Assembly: GCF_016918935.1 (NCBI RefSeq)
Contig: NZ_JAFFOB010000019.1
Coordinates: 1-64,000, forward strand
DNA from: Roseitranquillus sediminis
GTDB taxonomy: Bacteria > Pseudomonadota > Alphaproteobacteria > Rhodobacterales > Rhodobacteraceae
Length of the DNA: 64,000 nucleotides
Reading direction: 5' to 3'
In this document: piece by piece, positions 7,927 to 19,108 of the stretch
Position numbering within the stretch: position 1 is the first letter of the stretch
Layout of the letters: each line of letters opens with the position of its first letter
Notes under the pieces: model-generated
Told to the model about the DNA's origin: nothing
The model's database searches: none
The model's input: the letters and a program-made list of their open reading frames with translations, nothing else
Translations under genes and position numbers: made by a program

Positions 7927-9093
7927 ATGATGCGAATGAGTTTGTTGCGAATAGGGCTGATGGCGGCCCTTCCCGTATGTGCCGCTCCGACCCACGTCTT
8001 TTCCCAGGCCATGGAATCCGCCGAGCCGTTCAAGGTTGGCACGTTCGTCATCGACGGCGTGGAGACGGTCGGTCTCGTGATGCGAGGTGATTCTCTTATT
8101 GTAGATCTGTCGGCCGCGAACCAGGCGCTGGAGCTTGAACCGGAATATGCGGAGATGGACCTCCCGGACGACATGTTGGCATTCATCGAACAGTACGAAT
8201 ACGGCGCGAAAAACCGTGTCTACGAGATCGTCAACTGGATGGTTGAGGAGGACCAGCTGAGCGCCGACAGTCCGCCGGATTACATACATCCAGTCGATTC
8301 CGTGGATATCATGGCTCCAATCCAGTATCCCAGCAAGATCATGAACGCGGCCGTGAATTTCTACTCTCACGCCTGCGAAGGCTGCACTGAAGAAGAACTC
8401 GCGGCACAAACTCGCGAGCGGCAGGAAAATCGCGGCGTGCCTTACCTCTTTCTCAAGCCTACCCGCGGAGTTGTCATTGGCGACGGCGACGAGATCATCA
8501 TGCCTTATGGTCGCGACGAGATCGAATACGAAGTCGAGATGGCCATCGTATTCGGGCGGACCGGCAAATACGTCTCGGCCGCACGCGCCTATGACCACGT
8601 GTTCGGGTACATGGTCGCGATGGACATCTCGGACCGTGGCGGTCGTCCGCCGGGGGGCTGGGATCAGCGTTCTGATTGGTTCGTGGGCAAGGGACATGAC
8701 ACCTTCGCACCGCACGGTCCGTGGATCGTGCCAAAGGAATTTTTCGGCGACCCGATGGAGCGACTGCATCAGACCACCGTGGTGGACGGCGTCACCGTGC
8801 AGGAAGCCCGCGCCGGGGACATGATCCACAATATCCCCGAGCTGATCGAGTATGCCTCGTCGATCATGACGGTTTTCCCCGGTGATGTGCTGCAGAGCGG
8901 CACTTCGGGCGGTACCGGCGCTGGACGGGTACAGCGCGCCACCGGTTCCGGCTACCTGGTCGACGGTGAGACCATCCAGGCCAGCATCGAGGGTATCGGC
9001 ACGCTGACCCACCCGGTGGTCGAGGAGACCAGTGTGCCGGACGATCTTTCGGGGGCGCAGCTGACGCCGACAAGAGAATACCGGGATCAGTAG
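7927..9093 (+). CDS. Exported fumarylacetoacetate-hydrolase-family protein
   Basis: This encodes 388 residues. The start is set by GAGGAGGAGA directly upstream and by the signal peptide MMRMSLLRIGLMAALPV with cleavage near VFSQA. The C-terminal catalytic domain (about 125-370) shows the FAH metal-binding glutamates in EIEYEVEMAIVFG (about 199-203), a following aspartate in MAMDISDRGG (about 232), and the PGDVLQSGTSGGTGAGR loop. FAH-fold enzymes cleave C-C bonds or hydrate acylpyruvates and 2-keto acids, and they are normally cytoplasmic; a signal peptide is unusual. A CxxC (HACEGCTEEE) near 155 may bind metal or form a disulfide. The substrate is unknown. Confidence 0.8.
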   Translation: MMRMSLLRIGLMAALPVCAAPTHVFSQAMESAEPFKVGTFVIDGVETVGLVMRGDSLIVDLSAANQALELEPEYAEMDLPDDMLAFIEQYEYGAKNRVYEIVNWMVEEDQLSADSPPDYIHPVDSVDIMAPIQYPSKIMNAAVNFYSHACEGCTEEELAAQTRERQENRGVPYLFLKPTRGVVIGDGDEIIMPYGRDEIEYEVEMAIVFGRTGKYVSAARAYDHVFGYMVAMDISDRGGRPPGGWDQRSDWFVGKGHDTFAPHGPWIVPKEFFGDPMERLHQTTVVDGVTVQEARAGDMIHNIPELIEYASSIMTVFPGDVLQSGTSGGTGAGRVQRATGSGYLVDGETIQASIEGIGTLTHPVVEETSVPDDLSGAQLTPTREYRDQ

Positions 9094-9319
9094 ACGTAGC
9101 TCACTGAGGTGGTGAAACGAAAGGCGCCGACGAGCGCTGGCTCGGCGGCGTCTCTTGCTTCTGGCGAGCGAGGCGGCTGGCAGATTCGGATGGCCGATCT
9201 GTCGGCTTTCCTGCCGCTGGATGACGGCGCAGCATCTCTCAAGAGGACCTGCAGTTTCACCAGAGTGAGCGGGCTGGATGTCCGCTCCAGCAGGGCGCCG
9301 GACACGCCTGGACCCTATT

Positions 9320-11170
9320 CTAGTCACAGCGCCACTCCGCGAGGTGGTCTAGGGCCGCCTCCAGGCGCTGGCGCACCTCTGCAGCGGACGCGGCGAACCA
9401 CCACACGCGCTGCCACGAGCGGCCGCGGCCACCCCTTCGATATGCAGCCGATTTAACGGTCATTTCCCTATGAGTACCCCTTATAGGGTTTTGACCGCCA
9501 AATCCCGCTCGCACGAGGGACAGCCGCGCCTGGTTCGGATTGTCGAAAAGGTCCGGGTGAAGACATGCCGCATCCGCCGGACTGTCCACTGCCACACCTG
9601 CCAGCAGCATCCGCTGCACGATGTCGGGCCTTGCTCCGTCCCACTGCACCACCCGGTCGTGCACCAGCGGCAGCGCGACGTCGGCAAGGACATGGACGTC
9701 GAGCGGGTTTTCTGCAGTACGGTTCACCCCGCGCCCGCGGCCGATCGCCTGGATCAGCTCGTCGTCGCAGATCGCCGCCCGCAGCAGTTCGGCCTTCGGA
9801 TCGCCGTGCTCGACCACCTCGACCGCTCGGCTGGTGCCGTCGCGCATCCTGACGCCGCGGGTCACCTTGCGGTAGCTGCCCTCAGACGCGTGGGCCAGCA
9901 GCGCGGCGGTCGGGGACAGCAGATCGGCGTCAGACGGCAGCGGCCGGCCTATGACGATCAGGGACCGCACCTCGCGGTAGGCGTCGAGCCCGGCGATGGC
10001 GTTGAAGTGGGCCACGGAGACGTTGGGGATGCCGGCGAAGGCCGCCTCGATGCTCTTGTAGGTCACCACCAGCACCTTGCCCGGCGCCACCTTGGCCGCC
10101 TGCCACCGGACATAGTCGACGCACTCCCGTCGGCGGTTGCCGCGCCGTCGGGCCTCGGCTTGCGCGAGCCCCGGCGTCGGGCAGAGCATGCCCTTGCCGA
10201 AGCTGCTGGTGACCAGCGTGAGGTGCATGTTCGGCGCGGCCGCCTCCACTTCCCCAGTCCGGAGGCGCGGCAGGATCGTGCGCGCAAGCTCCGGCCGCAG
10301 CGTCGCGTCGAGATGCAGCACCGGCTTGCCGGCCAGGGAGGTATGGACGCGCTTCACACCCCGAACCAGGACATGGCGCGCGTTCCCCGCCATCTCGACG
10401 CAGACCCGCCCGTCGCGCTCTGCGCCGCTCGCGAGGAGGTCGGCCAGCGCGATCCAGAGCGCGACGAAGCTCCGAGCGCGGGAATTGGTCGAGGCGACGC
10501 GCCGCGACATCTTCCGCAGCGACGGCGTCATTCCCGGCCTCAGCTTCGGGTTCCGGACCAGCCGCTCCTCCAGCCTCGCCGCGAGCCGGCACGCCTCTGC
10601 AGTCAGACCGGCCGAGAGCAGGGACTTGCGCGGCACCGGCCCTTCGCAGGACGAGAGGGCTGATTGGAGCGTCGTCCGCAGATCGTGGAGGTCGGCCATG
10701 TCCGCCATCGGATCGGAGCCCGCGCGCGGCCGCAGCGACCCTGCCAGAAGCGTCAGTGTGTCGAGCGGGATCGGCACATGCTCCTGCTCGGCGCGCTGCC
10801 AGCAGCCCTCGTCGACGATGACGAGGCCGACGTCGTCGGTGTTGCCGGAGAAGCCGGTGAAGAGCGCGTCGTAGGTTGCGACCACCACGGCGGCCGCCGC
10901 CACCTCGCGCAGGTTCTCCTGCTTAGGACAGCCCTCGAAGAACCGGCAGGTCTGCCCGGTCCGGTCGCGGCAGACCGACGATTGCACCTCGATCCCGGCT
11001 TCAATGGCGATGTCCACCGCATCGGTGTCGCGGCACATCGGCTCCGGGCGCTGCTGGTCCTCGTCGAGGGCTGCAGCCAGACCCGCTTCCGTCCATTGCC
11101 GGGCAAGGTCGCGGCGAATGTCGCGCTCGGCGTTGCGGATCAGCGTCGCGGCGATCCGCTTCGGCGGCGG
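9320..11170 (-). pseudogene. SF2 helicase of XPD/DinG-like layout, N-terminally truncated
   Basis: About 615 residues are readable. Four cysteines (roughly 11035 to 10930: C-x20-C-x7-C-x5-C, ending CRFFEGC) precede VVVATYDALF and a motif II-like VIVDEG. Further on come KVLVVTYKSIE and ELIQAIGRGRGVNR, a motif VI arrangement. This order resembles iron-sulfur helicases such as XPD and DinG. The Walker A motif expected upstream is missing, because beyond about 11170 the DNA encodes a restriction enzyme on the other strand; readthrough to an ATG at 11383 is antisense to it. The C-terminus (about 9320-9480) looks natural. ATPase activity is not expected. Proteins of this kind are often carried on integrative elements (general knowledge). 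Confidence 0.6.
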
Positions 11171-11179
11171 ATACTGATC

Positions 11180-11716
11180 GCGCTCAACATCGATCTCGTG
11201 GTCCAGCATGGGCTGAGCAATGTGACCGAGCAGAACACGGAACGCCTGACGCCAGTGTTCGACGAGGAAAACCCGATCGGTGCAACCGGGTTGATGCGCA
11301 CCTGGTACACGACCAAGCCGTGCTTCCCGACGACCAAATCGCACATCAGCCATCTGGTGGGAGATTCTGCCTGGGAGGGCCACGCGGCCAACGTCTTCGA
11401 GAAGCGCGATGACGTTCTCTCATATGCGAAGAACGATCACCTGGGCTTTCAGATCTATTACATGTGGGCGGGCTCCCGGCGGCGATACGTCCCGGATATC
11501 CTGGTCCGCCTTGCTGGCGGCACCATCCTCGCGCTCGAGATCAAGGGTACCGACAGCCCTCAGAACAAGGCGAAGCGGGACGCGCTGAACGAATGGGTGA
11601 AGGCGATCAACGCAGCAGGCGGTTTCGGACGCTGGGCTTGGGATGTCGCGTTCAAGCCGGGCGAGGTGCAGGACATCATCGCGAGGCACGCTGCCGTCGT
11701 CGAGCCTGCAGAATAG
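11180..11716 (+). pseudogene. Type III-like restriction endonuclease, C-terminal fragment
   Basis: The frame enters with NTERLTPVFDEENPIG, TGLMRTWYTTKP and KSHISH, then YAKNDHLGFQIYYMW, and ends with YVPDILVRL and LALEIKG, followed by WVKAINAAGGFGRWAWDVAF. PD-(x)n-ExK is the nuclease active site, and the whole stretch matches the last roughly 175 residues of BPTD_3080-type restriction enzymes (res subunit). The helicase domains and any start codon are missing; the nearest upstream frame is antisense to the truncated helicase. No partner methyltransferase of this system is present. Confidence 0.7.
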
Positions 11717-11953
11717 AGCTGGCGTTTCAGCCAAAGCGCGACAGAGTTGTTCGATCCCGGTTCCATCTCGATGGCGCCACTAGCATCGAAGTGTTCAGGT
11801 CAGCCTTCGATCTGTTCCCTTATTTTCTGAGGCTTACAGGCTCTACACCAAAATCGGGCAGTCGAGAGGTCCGGAGAATATCGACCCTGGGAGACCGCTT
11901 CCGGGCCTTCTGGCGCCGGGGCCAGTGCTAAGCCCCTCCTGCATAACCCTCTA
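11717..11953. other. Intergenic DNA next to the tRNA
   Basis: About 240 bases between the restriction enzyme remnant and the tRNA terminator. No gene was recognised. This is where an island attachment site would be expected, but I found no second copy of the tRNA 3' end within the window. Confidence 0.35.
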
Positions 11954-11984
11954 AAACAACGAGAAAATCCGGCCGCAGCCGGAT
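11954..11984 (-). terminator. Rho-independent terminator of tRNA-Ser
   Basis: Read on the minus strand, ATCCGGC-TGCG-GCCGGAT forms a 7-bp stem with a 4-base loop followed by TTTTCTCGTTGTTTT. It lies 27 bases past the tRNA 3' end. Confidence 0.75.
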
Positions 11985-12010
11985 CGGGAGAACGCTTTCG
12001 CGGGTGCAAG

Positions 12011-12100
12011 TGGCGGAGAGACAGGGATTCGAACCCTGGGAGGGGTTGCCCCCTCAACGGTTTTCGAAACCGTCCCGTTCGACCACTCCGGCACCTCTCC
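12011..12100 (-). tRNA. tRNA-Ser (anticodon CGA)
   Basis: The 90-base cloverleaf has a GGAGAGG acceptor arm, an anticodon loop TTCGAAA closed by ACGGT/ACCGT (anticodon CGA, reading UCG), and a long variable arm with GAGGGG/CCCCTC that marks a class II serine tRNA. It also has a T arm with GTTCGAATC and an encoded CCA at 12011-12013. Its 3' end faces the island, the orientation used by many integrases. Confidence 0.95.
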
Positions 12101-12116
12101 GCGAAGGGTCGCGGGT

Positions 12117-12145
12117 CCAATAATGCGCGCGCCAGGGCCATGCAA
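12117..12145 (-). promoter_or_regulatory. Putative promoter of tRNA-Ser
   Basis: On the minus strand, TTGCAT (12140-12145) and TATTGG (12117-12122) are separated by 17 bases. The -10-like box is 16 bases before the tRNA 5' end. Confidence 0.45.
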
Positions 12146-12199
12146 GGGAGAAATCCTCCGGCCCTTCCCCCTGCCACGGAGCGTGATAGGTGTGCGGAC

Positions 12200-13033
12200 A
12201 TGAGAAATGTTGCACGCCTGCTCGCGGCGCTGAGCGTTGCGCTGATCATGATCCTGCCCGCTGCAGGCATGGCGCGGGCCGATGGGTCGGCGCTATGGGA
12301 GATGCTGCGGCTCGACGAGCTTGCAGCGATAATGGCGGAGGAGGGGCAGGCCTACGGTGACGATCTCGCCGAGCAGCTCTTCGAGGGCGGCGGCGGACCG
12401 TCGTGGGATGCCTTCGTTGCGGAGCAGTACGATCCGGAGCGTTTGATCCGGCAGATCCGGCCGATGTTCGCCAGCGCGCTGGACGCGGCCGGCAGCGACG
12501 ATCTCGAAGCCTTCTACGGCAGCGACCTCGGACAGCGCATCGTGGAGAACGAGCTCGAGGCGCGGGTCGCGTTCCTGGACGAGGAGGTCGAGGAGGCGGC
12601 CTACGAGATGGCCGATGCACAGGCTTCCGCCGATCCGGAACGGAGCGCGCTGATCGAGGAGTTCATCGAGGTCAACGATCTGGTCGAGGCGAACGTCGCA
12701 GCGGCCCTGACCTACAGCTATGCCTTCAACCTCGGTCTGGTCGATGGCGAGGCGTTTGAGGGCAGCATGACCGCCGCCGACGCGCTTGCGGAAACGTGGA
12801 CGCAGGAGGACGCCATCCGCGCCGACAACCGGCGGTGGCTGGTGGCGCAGCTCTCCATGGCCTTCACGCCTCTCTCCGACGAGGAAATCCGCGAATACAT
12901 CGAGATCTCGCGCTCGCCTCAGGGTCAGGCTTTGAACACTGCCTTCTTCACGGCCTTCGAGCCGGCGCTGACCGATATCGCCCGGGCGCTTGGCGAGGGC
13001 GTGGCCCGCTTCATGGCGGGTCGGGACATCTGA
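12200..13033 (+). CDS. DUF2059-type exported protein
   Basis: This encodes 277 residues starting at MRNVARLLAALSVALIM, a signal peptide that ends near GMARA. The body is acidic and almost entirely helical, with two DUF2059-like repeats (YDPERLIRQIRPMFASAL, and LSDEEIREYIEISRSPQGQA near the C-terminus). This fits the Rhodobacterales DUF2059 family, which is periplasmic and of unknown role. The upstream frame extends to 12140 but would bury the signal peptide, so the later ATG is preferred. It follows tRNA-Ser divergently and marks the return to core genes. Confidence 0.75.
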   Translation: MRNVARLLAALSVALIMILPAAGMARADGSALWEMLRLDELAAIMAEEGQAYGDDLAEQLFEGGGGPSWDAFVAEQYDPERLIRQIRPMFASALDAAGSDDLEAFYGSDLGQRIVENELEARVAFLDEEVEEAAYEMADAQASADPERSALIEEFIEVNDLVEANVAAALTYSYAFNLGLVDGEAFEGSMTAADALAETWTQEDAIRADNRRWLVAQLSMAFTPLSDEEIREYIEISRSPQGQALNTAFFTAFEPALTDIARALGEGVARFMAGRDI

Positions 13034-13036
13034 GGC

Positions 13037-13065
13037 TTGACAGGCGCGGACGTCTCTTCGATAAG
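13037..13065 (+). promoter_or_regulatory. Putative sigma-70 promoter of rplU-rpmA
   Basis: TTGACA at 13037-13042, a 17-base spacer, then GATAAG at 13060-13065. It is about 140 bases before the L21 start, in the gap after the DUF2059 gene. Confidence 0.65.
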
Positions 13066-13202
13066 CCCGCATTCCGGCGGGCCGAAGTCCGGCCGGAGTG
13101 ACAACATTCGCTCCGCGAGGGGCGCGCTGTCCCAGGTGGCAAATGCCGAGAACGCCCGCCGCGACGGGGGCCGAAGGACGCGGTAGACGAAGGAAGATGC
13201 AG

Positions 13203-13829
13203 ATGTTTGCGGTCCTCAAGACCGGCGGCAAGCAGTACAGGGTCCAGTCGGGCGACGTGCTGCGGGTCGAGAAGCTGGCGGCACAGGCCGGCGAGACGGT
13301 GAATTTCCAGGAGATCCTGATGGTGGGCGGCGAGAACACGATTCTCGGCACGCCGCTTGTGCAGGGCGCCTCGGTCCAGGCCGAAGTTATTGACCAGATC
13401 AAGGGCGAGAAGGTCATCCACTATGTCAAGCGCCGCCGGAAGCACTCGTCGCAGCGCACCAAGGGGCACCGTCAGCAGCTGACGCTGCTCCGCGTGACGG
13501 ACATCCTCACCGACGGCAAGTCGTCGGGTGCGGCGAAGAAGACCCGGAAGGCCGAGCCCACGGCGGCGGAAGCGCCGAAGGGTTCCGAGCCTGCGAACCT
13601 GCTGAGCGAGGCACGCGGCGGCCAGCCCGACGACCTGAAGAAGATCGAAGGCGTCGGCCCGAAGCTCGAGAAGCTGCTGCACGAGAATGGCGTCTATCAC
13701 TTCGATCAGATCGCCGCCTGGTCCGACGAGGAGGTCGCCTACATGGACGACAAGCTCTCGTTCAAGGGCCGCATCGCGCGCGACAACTGGATCGAGCAGG
13801 CGAAGAACTTCGCCTCTGAAGAGGAGTAA
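13203..13829 (+). CDS. rplU: 50S ribosomal protein L21 with C-terminal HhH extension
   Basis: This encodes 208 residues. The ATG at 13203 is preferred over 13197 because AGGA (13191-13194) is then 8 bases upstream and the protein begins [15 protein letters not shown], the standard L21 start. Residues 1-105 are L21, ending in the basic [16 protein letters not shown] rRNA-binding loop and the last strand. Residues 106-140 are a low-complexity linker. Residues 140-208 contain [15 protein letters not shown] and further helices, a helix-hairpin-helix-like domain. Normal bacterial L21 is about 103 residues; the extension is common in Rhodobacterales. It is followed after 6 bases by rpmA. Confidence 0.95.
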   Translation: MFAVLKTGGKQYRVQSGDVLRVEKLAAQAGETVNFQEILMVGGENTILGTPLVQGASVQAEVIDQIKGEKVIHYVKRRRKHSSQRTKGHRQQLTLLRVTDILTDGKSSGAAKKTRKAEPTAAEAPKGSEPANLLSEARGGQPDDLKKIEGVGPKLEKLLHENGVYHFDQIAAWSDEEVAYMDDKLSFKGRIARDNWIEQAKNFASEEE

Positions 13830-13835
13830 CGGCTC

Positions 13836-14105
13836 ATGGCACACAAGAAAGCGGGCGGCTCGTCACGCAACGGCCGCGACAGCGCCGGCCGCAGGCTGGG
13901 CGTCAAGAAGTTCGGCGGCGAGGCCGTGATTCCGGGCAACATCATCGTGCGTCAGCGCGGCACCAAGTGGTGGCCGGGCAGCGGCACGGGCCTCGGTCGT
14001 GACCACACCATCTTCGCGACGGAGGAGGGTCATGTGACCTTCGCCAAGGGCCTGAAGGGACGCACCTTCATCCACGTGGTGCCAGCCGCCGAAGCCGCCG
14101 AATAA
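13836..14105 (+). CDS. rpmA: 50S ribosomal protein L27
   Basis: This encodes 89 residues starting [16 protein letters not shown], the conserved flexible N-terminus that reaches the peptidyl-transferase centre, followed by the basic [12 protein letters not shown] and [13 protein letters not shown] segments. The length is normal. It is cotranscribed with rplU and followed by a strong hairpin. Confidence 0.97.
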   Translation: MAHKKAGGSSRNGRDSAGRRLGVKKFGGEAVIPGNIIVRQRGTKWWPGSGTGLGRDHTIFATEEGHVTFAKGLKGRTFIHVVPAAEAAE

Positions 14106-14130
14106 ACCGCCTCATAACGAACGTGAGATA

Positions 14131-14166
14131 GGGGACCGGCGGAAGGCCGGTCCCCGTCGCATTTTG
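14131..14166 (+). terminator. Terminator after rpmA
   Basis: A perfect 10-bp stem, GGGGACCGGC (14131-14140) and GCCGGTCCCC (14146-14155), with loop GGAAG, followed by a weak T run (GCATTTT). It is 25 bases past the rpmA stop. Confidence 0.7.
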
Positions 14167-14206
14167 CGGCCACCGGTTCCTGTGCCGCCGCCGGGAGGAT
14201 GAAGTC

Positions 14207-14749
14207 ATGAAAGATGCCGTCCTGGAGCAGCCGGTCATCGAGGCGGAGCGGTTCAAGTTGCGGCCGCTCCGTCGCTCGGACGCCGGACTGATCGGGCTCT
14301 ACGCGTCCGACGAGCGTCTCGCGCGGATGACTTCGCGCATTCCGCACCCGCTGCCGCCGGGCCAGACAGAGGCATACCTGGCGCGGGCGACGGCTCCGGA
14401 TCGCAGCGAGGACGTCTGGGCGATCGATGGCACCGCGATCGGCCGGGACGAAGTGCTGGGCGTGGTCTCGCTCAAGCGGTTGGATCGCAGACAGTCCGAG
14501 GTCGGGTACTGGGTCGCACCGGCGCTCTGGAACACCGGCATCGCATCAGAGGCGGTCTCGGCGATGGTGGAGGCGAATCCGCACGAGGTCGACACGCTGT
14601 TCGCGGAGGTGTTCCAGGACAATCCCGGCTCGGCGCGAGTGCTCACGAACTGCGGCTTCGACTATCTGGGCGACGCCGAGACCTATTCCGTGGCGCGCCG
14701 GGCGACCGTGCCGACCTGGACCTATTCGAGACGCATGCAGCGCGCTTGA
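14207..14749 (+). CDS. GNAT acetyltransferase, RimJ/RimL type
   Basis: This encodes 180 residues. It has the features of RimJ/RimL-like N-acetyltransferases: ERFKLRPLRRSDAGLI at the start, GVVSLKRL, SEVGYWVAPALWNTGIASEA (beta-bulge and acetyl-CoA pyrophosphate loop), and the end motif NPGSARVLTNCGFDYLG. It lies between rpmA and obgE, a conserved position in Rhodobacterales. The likely substrate is a protein N-terminus or a small amine; this cannot be decided from sequence. Confidence 0.85.
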   Translation: MKDAVLEQPVIEAERFKLRPLRRSDAGLIGLYASDERLARMTSRIPHPLPPGQTEAYLARATAPDRSEDVWAIDGTAIGRDEVLGVVSLKRLDRRQSEVGYWVAPALWNTGIASEAVSAMVEANPHEVDTLFAEVFQDNPGSARVLTNCGFDYLGDAETYSVARRATVPTWTYSRRMQRA

Positions 14750-14771
14750 TGCCGCCCGCCCGATCCTCTAG

Positions 14772-16929
<2,158 letters not shown>

Positions 16930-16933
<4 letters not shown>

Positions 16934-18195
16934 AGGACATGGACGACATCCACGCGATGATGAGGGCCATTGGATCGCAGGCGCGCGAGGCGGCGGCCGA
17001 GCTGGCCGTGGCGGACGCGGCAACCCGGCGCGCCGCGCTCGAGGCGGCGGCGGCCTCCATCTCGGAACGGCGGGACGAGATCTTGACCGCCAATGCCAGG
17101 GATCTGGAATTCGGGCGCGAGAAGGGCCTGTCGGACGCGATGATCGACCGCCTGATGCTGGACGGGTCGCGCATCCGCGGTATCGAGGGCGGGCTTCGCG
17201 CCGTGGCGGCGCAGGACGATCCTGTGGGTCGCGTACTGGCCGACTGGACGCGGCCGAATGGCCTGCGCATCCGCCGCGTCTCGCAGCCGCTCGGCGTGAT
17301 CGGCGTGATCTACGAGAGCCGGCCGAACGTGACGGCCGACGCCGGGGCGCTCTGCCTCAAGGCAGGCAACGCGGTGATCCTGCGCGGCGGCTCCGAGAGC
17401 TTCCATTCCTCGGCCGCGATTCATGCTTGTCTCGTCGAGGGCCTGCGCAGGGTCGAACTGCCTGAGACGGCGATCCAGCTCGTCCCGACGCGCGACCGGG
17501 CGGCGGTGAGCGAGATGCTGACGATGACGGAGACGATCGACGTGATCGTGCCGCGCGGCGGCAAGCAGCTCGTCGGCCTCGTCCAGCGCGAGGCGCGGGT
17601 GCCTGTCTTCGCGCACCTCGAAGGCATCGTTCACATCTATGTCGATGCGGTCGCTGATCCCGAAAAGGCGCTGCGGGTGGTGCTGAACGCCAAGACGCGG
17701 CGCACGGGCATCTGCGGCGCGGCGGAGTGTCTGCTGATCCACCGCGACGCGGCCGACACGCTGGGGGAAGGTCTGGTGCGGGCGCTACTTGACGCGGGCG
17801 TCGAGGTGCGCGCGGACGAGACCCTGCAGAAGATCGAAGGCACGGTTCCGGCGGGGGCAGATGATTGGGGACGCGAATTCCTCGACAAGATCATCGCGGC
17901 GCGCGTCGTCGACGACGTCGACGCGGCCATCGCCCACATTCGCCGCTACGGCAGCGCCCATACCGACTGCATCCTGACCGACGACGACTCGGCGGCGGAG
18001 CGCTTCTTCGCCCGGCTCGACAGCGCGATCCTGATGCGCAACGCCTCCACTCAATTTGCGGACGGCGGTGAGTTCGGCATGGGCGCCGAGATCGGGATCT
18101 CGACCGGAAAGATGCACGCGCGCGGCCCGGTCGGCGCCGAGCAGCTTACGACGTTCCGCTATCTGGTCGAGGGCGAAGGGACGGTTCGAACCTAG
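16930..18195 (+). CDS. proA: Gamma-glutamyl phosphate reductase
   Basis: This encodes 421 residues of the aldehyde dehydrogenase superfamily. It has [24 protein letters not shown], the PRGGKQLV segment, and the catalytic cysteine in [10 protein letters not shown] (about residue 262). It reduces glutamyl phosphate with NADPH in proline synthesis. The start codon is coupled to proB. The 3' end overlaps the end of the convergent chpT gene by 4 bases. Confidence 0.97.
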
Positions 18196-18785
18196 AACGA
18201 GACGCCGATCGACTTCTCGCCCGTCTCGGTTCGCAGCTTGCGACCGATCTTCTGCGCGGTCTCCGGCGCCAGGGCGAAGTGGACGTTGGCCGAGGTCAGC
18301 TCGACCGCGGCATCGGGGTTATCCAGAAGCTGCCACATCCGATCGTTCAAGGAGAGGCGTTCGGCGGTGCCGGCAACGTTCCAGATGCCGTCGTCGTGCC
18401 GCACGGTCACGCGGCCGCCCCAAGGCAACGCCGTCTCGAAGCAGAGCAGCAGCAGGAATACAAGCTTGACCTCCTCGCGCCGCCCGTCCCGCTCGACCTG
18501 CCAGTCCACCTTGATGCGCGACGTCTTGTAGACGTCCCTCAGCACAAGCCCGACCTCGGAGTTTCCGAGCCGCTGGTCCGGGTTCGCCACTCCGAAAGCT
18601 ATACGGAAGAAGCGGATGCGTGCGTTGGCATTCTCGACGCTCTCGGAGATCAGCGCGACTTCGGGCATGGTCGCGGGCGACGACATGTTCAGAAGCTCGA
18701 CGCCGTTGCCGATCGCGCCAAGCGGGCTGATAAGGTCGTGACAGATGCGCGACCCGAGGAGCGCGTTCAGGTCGTGCTTGCTCAT
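18192..18785 (-). CDS. chpT: Histidine phosphotransferase ChpT
   Basis: This encodes 197 residues beginning [20 protein letters not shown]. The phosphorylated histidine is in [18 protein letters not shown], a dimerisation-phosphotransfer helix; the second half is a degenerate Bergerat fold without ATP-binding N and G boxes. In Caulobacter, ChpT passes phosphate from CckA to CtrA and CpdR. In Rhodobacterales the same relay controls motility and gene transfer agents (family knowledge). A longer frame upstream to 19370 is antisense noise. It is divergent from the DUF3553 gene. Confidence 0.9.
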   Translation of the reverse strand: MSKHDLNALLGSRICHDLISPLGAIGNGVELLNMSSPATMPEVALISESVENANARIRFFRIAFGVANPDQRLGNSEVGLVLRDVYKTSRIKVDWQVERDGRREEVKLVFLLLLCFETALPWGGRVTVRHDDGIWNVAGTAERLSLNDRMWQLLDNPDAAVELTSANVHFALAPETAQKIGRKLRTETGEKSIGVSF

Positions 18786-18818
18786 CGCCGTGCCGATCCG
18801 GAGGCTGCCTTGACTGAC

Positions 18819-18992
18819 ATGAACTCGCTGCTCGAGCCCGGCATGCTCGTCCGCCACCCCTCGCGCGACGACTGGGGCACCGGGCAGGTGCAGTCGAACA
18901 TCCGCGGCCGGATCACTGTCAACTTCGAACATTGCGGCAAGGTCGTGATTGACGGCGAACGCATTGATCTCATACCGATTTTCGATCCCTGA
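18819..18992 (+). CDS. DUF3553 small protein
   Basis: This encodes 57 residues starting at MNSLLEPGMLVRHPSRDDWG, then GQVQSNIRGRITVNFEHCGK, a full-length match to the DUF3553 pattern, an SH3-like small beta protein related to the CarD/UvrD-tail fold. The start was chosen by family length. It lies divergent from chpT, a common alphaproteobacterial arrangement. The function is unknown. Confidence 0.8.
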   Translation: MNSLLEPGMLVRHPSRDDWGTGQVQSNIRGRITVNFEHCGKVVIDGERIDLIPIFDP

Positions 18993-19018
18993 TTTCCAGA
19001 CACGGCGCCGGGACCGTA

Positions 19019-19037
19019 ACACAACCCCCCGTTGTGT
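19019..19037 (+). repeat. Small perfect hairpin before olsB
   Basis: ACACAAC-CCCCC-GTTGTGT is a perfect 7-bp inverted repeat with a C5 loop, 27 bases past the DUF3553 stop. No T run follows, so it may be an operator for olsB or a weak terminator. Confidence 0.4.
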
Positions 19038-19108
19038 CAAACGAGGCATGAGCTTGCACCGTACGTTGCTGCCGCCTAGACACTGGCGCCTCGGAGGGCG
19101 GCGACCGG

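Noticed and set aside
7888-9327. 479-codon open frame antisense to the FAH-family gene
   Set aside because: The sense protein has a signal peptide and metal ligands; the antisense frame shows neither motifs nor a ribosome binding site.
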